Source of the DNA: Apostichopus japonicus
Lineage: Eukaryota; Echinodermata; Holothuroidea; Aspidochirotida; Stichopodidae
Length of the DNA: 64,000 nucleotides
Assembly (NCBI RefSeq): GCF_037975245.1
Contig: NC_092580.1
Location: 15,180,001 to 15,244,000, forward strand
Direction of reading: 5' to 3'
Below, one piece after another: positions 59,300 to 64,000 of this stretch (its first letter is position 1; every line of letters starts with the position of its first letter). The position numbers and the translations under genes were made by a program. Below the pieces are notes generated by a model. It did no database searches and was not told where the DNA came from. It worked only from the letters and a program-made list of their open reading frames with translations.

Positions 59300-61425
59300 C
59301 GAAAAATGGTGATGATATCTTTTTCATTAAAAATTAGAAGAAGATTACCGCATTCGAAGTGAATGGCGTGGTTCAGTTACAGTCTTATAGGTCAATTCAA
59401 CCATCAGTGGTGAAATATTCTTAATACACACTGTTTGTTTGTTTGTTGAGAATTGGTATGTCAAGCACCAACCTGCATGTGTCCTGTCTTGTTATATTTT
59501 ATGCTTGTTTTTGGGTAGTGTGTATTTGTTATGCCTGCAGTAATGATTATTATGATGCCACGTGGCCCGTTTACGGGCCAGTGCATGCACAGATTATGAT
59601 CGTGTCAATGCCTCTATACTGTGTGTATATAGTTCAACCCCAAATATTTTTTGGGGTGTGACCTATCGGTATGGGGAAAATATGTCAACACACTTTCTCA
59701 GATTCTTGTCAAGATTGGCCATGCAGTGCTGAAAGTTAATGAGCCTTGATCTCGAAGCATTTTCATATTTTGCTTATCAGAAACCGCCGACCGAGCGTTC
59801 TTTAATTTCCAAAGTAAAAACTTGCTTTAAGAAATTCTAAATTTCGCAGGCCCGGTACTCTATTTGGCCTCTTTAACTGTTTTGGAGTAAATTAAATGTG
59901 GGCAGAATAGTTTTGCTTCACACATTCCATTTTGTGAATACCTTATCTCCAGTATTTGATGATATTTTTGTTTTTCATGAATTGATTACACTCTTTATGA
60001 ATGAACCCGAGTATAGGTTGAGAACTATTCTTAACAAGGTTAGCAAAACTGTATTTTTTCAAGTGAGAAAGATTCTAATGATGAATTTTGTACATAATAT
60101 GTGGAAATATGTGCAGATATACAACTATCAATTTTCTAAATTAACTCATAGTTATACATCGTATGTATTTTTTTATATATATATATTTTTGTCGTTTCAG
60201 CAATTCCGTTTCTATAAACCATCGTGAAACAGAGAACGTCAACCCTCCTATATCTACAACTCAAAACCTGAGCGTCGTACCCTTGTGAAAGTTGTTAGCA
60301 TTCAGGTAGGGATTTTGATATTGCCTGTTAGAGGGACTTAATTTATACATTAATCCTATCCCATCCAGTTGATGTATTAACAGTTCCATCACGTTGATGG
60401 CAAGGAAAGCAAAGAGGGGGAATAGTTTAGGTGATCTTAAAGTGATTATTATGCTACTATATACTGGCATATAGCACAGTCCTACTTACCCAACCTGGTT
60501 TGTGTTCTATATAAATTGAAACTTCCTTCCTTCCTTTGCTTGTTCGTTTGTCTGTGTGTTTGTTAGATAGCTTGATAGAGAATTTATTCGTCATTGTACA
60601 AACCATAACAATATTTTGGCTGATAAAATTTCAAATTACGGAGAACCTATTCTTGAACAAAAAATGAAATATTCAAACATCCAACATTCTAGAAATTGTG
60701 ATACGGAATACATGGAAGATAACTTATGTCGGAAAGTTTGTGGTCTCCCCACCCCCCTCCCCGTCAGTCAAAGGTGCATGTTCCACTGCCCCTCGATGGA
60801 TATATCGATCCCTCTTCTTCCAAATCCCCTGCGTATCAGGTAAGGGGTTATATCGTGTGTAACTTGACCCAGCTGGACCCAATATTGTTTTGTCTTTTGT
60901 GTACATTCATGTCCTCGTGCTAACAGTTTAAGCAGTACAGGAATATCATGTGTATATATATCAGATCAAGACTAGAAGCTGTTAACACTGTACTGTACGC
61001 ATGATATCGGATAATACTAATAATGGGTTATATTAGCATTAGGAAACATGTCCCATCTGGCTGCTTACTTGGTTTCGAGCTTGAATATTCATGCAGTTTG
61101 TTCTATCTTTATTGAGCAAGATGTAATTACAAGAAATGATAAAGGTTGAAGTAATCCTGTAAGAAACTAATGTAAAAAGTTACCTTACCCCCTCACCCCC
61201 CCCCCCCCCACAAAAAGATCTTGGTACGGAAATCTTTCAAAGGTCTTATATCTGATTGTAGATAAACAAAGCAGGTGATTTAAAAAAATGTTATTATAAA
61301 ACTGAAACTAACTTGTGTATTGGATCCAATGTTTGGTAGTAAAAGAAGTTATTTGTCTGAAATGACTTTCTAAAATAAAAAGATTCCAAATTTGAGTTAA
61401 AATGTTGAATTGGAAGCCACCCGAC
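59300..61425. other. No gene seen
   Basis: Frames of 109 codons (59898-60227) and below have no recognisable domains. The frame at 59443 has a hydrophobic start but no other support. A C14 run lies at 61196-61209. Confidence 0.45.
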
Positions 61426-61429
61426 GTGT

Positions 61430-61528
61430 AAGTTGTAATCCATAAGCCCTTGCGGGTTTCTCCCACATTTGTGGTCGCTTAAGCGTCGTAAAAATAACTG
61501 CTGATTATTATTATTATTATTATTATTT
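61430..61528 (+). mobile_element. Possible LINE 3' end with (ATT)n tail
   Basis: AAGCCCTTGCGGGTTTCTCC, CATTTGTGGTCGC and AACTGCTGATTATTATT lead into about nine ATT units. A unique block ending in an (ATT)n tail is the form of a retroposon end. The family was not identified. Confidence 0.4.
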
Positions 61529-61722
61529 GCTTGCGATGAAGCGCCAAAACATTCACATCATCAGTTTAACCTGCATGGTTTGATAAATTTTGGCATATTC
61601 TTTGAATAATTACCCAATACTGTAACTTTAAGTTGACCGTATTTCATTCATTTCATTGAAATCCTTACCCATTTTGCCAAGGATGCCCCCATTGCTGGCC
61701 TCTATATTCTGTGATCTAACCA

Positions 61723-61734
61723 CCCCCCCCCCCC
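61723..61734. repeat. C12 homopolymer
   Basis: One of the long C runs. Unpaired. Confidence 0.9.
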
Positions 61735-62205
61735 GCCCTTTTTGTTTTGTACCCGCTATCCATCTCATGGGTTTTGCGATGGTCGTTCAGCCGTTTCACT
61801 GATAAACCCCCAAAACGGTTCATTTCCACCTACCGTCATATTTGCAAAACCCGTAGAGATCGAGCCTACGGTAAAAGTAATCATTGAAAAAATGTATATA
61901 GTTGCGAAATAGCTACCAATTGACTTATATTGTTTGATTCACCTGAGGGTTGTATAGGGGTTAAGGCCACTACAAGGAAACCGTATACATTGGCGCGTAT
62001 TGATATTCTATACCTGCTGGTATGTGATAACCGCTCTATAGATTTTAATATCTGTATTTGAAATGAAACATTGTATACTATAATATCAATACGAGCTGAG
62101 ACCACCACTTGTAGTAGTATACGTTCATTCAAGAGTTTACTTTCCCGGAATATTCGGCACGATGAAAGCAAATTATTTCTTTGCTAGGTTCGACTATTTA
62201 ATCAA

Positions 62206-62310
62206 ACAATATATATATATATATATAGGCTATATATATAGGCTATATATATAGGCTATATATAGGCTATATATATATATATATAGGCTATATAGGCTAT
62301 ATAGGCTATA

Positions 62311-62344
<34 letters not shown>

Positions 62345-62348
62345 TTTT
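62206..62348. repeat. (TA)n array with seven TATAGGCTATA inserts, then T22
   Basis: Seven AGGC cores occur within TATATA sequence at 10-22-bp spacing, followed by 22 T (62327-62348). The AGGC inserts all point the same way, showing copying as a unit. Confidence 0.95.
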
Positions 62349-62349
62349 A

Positions 62350-63330
62350 TTATTGTCCAAACTTATACTGTATATAGGTGGATAATAATGTTAATTGGTT
62401 TGTCCCTACAAATTATTCTGCCTCTTTTAATGAATTTCTGATACATTATATTGTTTACGACTCTAGAAATGGGCTATGTACTGTGTTTTGTATTACATAA
62501 CCTTATGAGTATGATAGTTGTAAGCTTAACACTGCAGCTTTACACACAAAACAAACAAGAGTAAATAAAAACTGTTACTTGAAAGAAAAGTTAAACTTAA
62601 TGAAATCAACAGAGAACAACATGAAAACATCAACAACAACAAAAAAACCTAAGCTAATTGCACTAATTTCCACAAGCAACCGAAAAGTTGAAAAAGGTAA
62701 AAAAAAAAAGCTATATATATGCAAATAAAACATTCAAGAATAGAATCAACCATCAAAGTAAACCTCTCAGATATATACTACTTTTCTCCCCCTTTGGTTT
62801 AAGTGAAATGGCCTCTTTATATTCCACCTGTGAGTTGTCAGTGTGGTGCTACAGTTGAACATATTTGTCCCGCAGTTGTAATGTTTCTTCTTGATTCGAT
62901 AACTCTCTGGTGGTTGTTTATATTATTCAACTGCAGCAAGAGGCCCGACATAGAATGTTTCCCTTAGCCACGACGTGATTCAACAACACACAATCTTTAA
63001 TTCGTCCTATTTGACGATAAGTGGTGGGCCTCATGTATGTTTGGGTTTATTTTATCAAACATTTATTCGTTATTTTCAAGACGAAATCATTCTCCCATGT
63101 AATTTCTGCAACTGTAACATCCGTTCCAATTCCTCCGCCTAAACCGAATTTCTTATAAATTGGGTTTCAACTCCATCCATTACTTTAGGTCACATTTTAT
63201 ATTCATGCATATTCATGAGTACATCAACGTGCACCAAGATCTCAAGTTTTTTTCATCTCTCAAGACAAGTTATAATGTGGCAAGTTGCATTGCCTCAAGA
63301 AGTATACGGTATTGCATGATGCAGTATTTC
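62350..63330. other. No gene seen
   Basis: AT-rich unique sequence with short AAC and poly-A patches. Confidence 0.5.
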
Positions 63331-63332
63331 TC

Positions 63333-63381
63333 GGGTTAGGGTTAGGGGTTTAACCCTAGGGGTTAACCCTAACCATAGGGT
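63333..63381. repeat. Short telomere-like palindrome (TTAGGG / CCCTAA)
   Basis: GGGTTAGGGTTAGGGGTTT is followed directly by AACCCTAGGGGTTAACCC, TAACC and ATAGGG. Both orientations of the animal telomere hexamer are present within 49 bp. It is too short to be a telomere and may be a repair scar or chance. Confidence 0.6.
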
Positions 63382-63556
63382 TTCCCCGGTCCACAGGAAA
63401 TGTCATTCATTGGGCTGTATCGTGGATGATGACATTGCTCGACATATTAAACTGTGTACAAATCGGTTCTCTTGAGAAATAATGTCACGTGAGGATTGGC
63501 TGCGACGTGTAAAGAACTCTCTCATTTTCTTGTGGTCATATGCATGTGCGTTATGT

Positions 63557-64000
63557 TAAGGTGACCAGACGTCCCCGATTTTCAGGGACAGTCCCCGAAT
63601 ACAGTGTGCTGTCCCCGATAAACAAGTGTCCCCGAAAATGTCCCCGATTCGTCAAAATGTTCAGGAATTTCGAAAATATCCCACATTATTAGTAAAATAA
63701 TTGTAAAATCAATATTTAGTCAAGTGTGCAGTCGCAGAACGGAACTAACCAGTATTTCAGGTGGGCCAGTGTAAAGTGGAATATGCTAGATTGATCTAGC
63801 CTAGCACTCTTTCGTAAAGTAAGTAAATTTCATCTAAGAAAAAACTTCATTTTTGAAAATAAAATTGATTTAAAAAGTGCTTCTAAGTATCACCATTTTA
63901 CATCTAAGCACCTTAGGCACTTGAAAATTTTCCAATGGGTAGGGGACACCCCCTGCCCTATAGACACTGTGTGTGCATGTGTGTCTTTGTTCTGGTAGGT
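63557..64000 (+). mobile_element. Left part of a hAT-Tip100 (Zaphod)-like element, runs off the window
   Basis: AAGGTGACCAGACGTCCCCG resembles the CAGGGTGACCA(T/G)A.GTCCC termini of Zaphod-type hAT elements (recalled pattern). GTCCCCGA occurs five times at 63571-63646, like subterminal transposase-binding sites. Downstream AGCACCTTAGGCACTTGAAA and GGGGACACCCCCTGCCC look like transposon interior. The right end is outside the window. Confidence 0.45.

Noticed and set aside
59443-59661. Hydrophobic-start frame resembling a secreted protein
   Set aside because: The composition is explained by T-rich DNA, and no promoter, splice or family signal accompanies it.

Overview
This window looks like non-coding DNA from a large, AT-rich metazoan genome, most likely a marine invertebrate. 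An echinoderm (sea cucumber or sea urchin type) is my best guess, but it is inference. The case rests on three things: no dense reading frames; many (TA)n and other microsatellites, minisatellites and short non-autonomous DNA transposons; and LINE 3' ends with microsatellite tails. No complete protein-coding gene, rRNA, intact tRNA or CRISPR array could be supported. Nearly all reading frames over 100 codons come from simple repeats (GAAC, TATATA, CATTACTGTA, a 20-bp minisatellite) that lack stop codons. The two exceptions are a degraded LINE reverse-transcriptase C-terminus at 17.1-17.6 kb (minus) and an unrecognised 125-codon frame at 27.8 kb. One tentative first exon (TATA box plus signal-peptide-like start) lies at 39.2 kb.

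Layout. 0-3 kb: a hAT-like terminus, copy 1 of a long-TIR MITE with a 7-bp target duplication, a degenerate array, and a 61-bp satellite with an A-B-C higher-order pattern. 3-10 kb: possible tRNA-derived SINE pieces, one sandwiched between (TA)n arrays. 10.2-10.6 kb: inverted MITE copy 2. 15.4-16.6 kb: an inverted triplet repeat and a 10/9-bp minisatellite. 16.9-17.6 kb: LINE fragment. 18.1-18.9 kb: an old dispersed repeat split by a hAT-type MITE, with an uninterrupted relative at 50.6-51.0 kb. 19.1-19.5 kb: a second copy of the degenerate array. 22.4-23.6 kb: an element full of GAGTAC motifs, then a LINE/SINE tail. 24.5-25.7 kb: complex microsatellites and a CCGAGGAC MITE. 33.9-34.4 kb: the second hAT-type MITE, with a perfect 8-bp target duplication. 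40.4 and 43.4 kb: a 20-bp minisatellite and a perfect 64-unit GAAC array. 44.4-46.8 kb: an AT-rich palindrome invaded by a hAT-like element that is itself invaded by a second one. 48.7 and 59.1 kb: two related LINE-type 3' ends with a conserved hairpin. 56.1 kb: a 22-25-bp minisatellite. 63.3 kb to the end: a short telomere-like palindrome and a further hAT-like terminus running off the window.

There is no operon or pathway to describe. The functional story is mobile-element insertion, nesting and tandem-repeat growth. The best-supported observations are those with target duplications or identical repeat units readable directly in the sequence.
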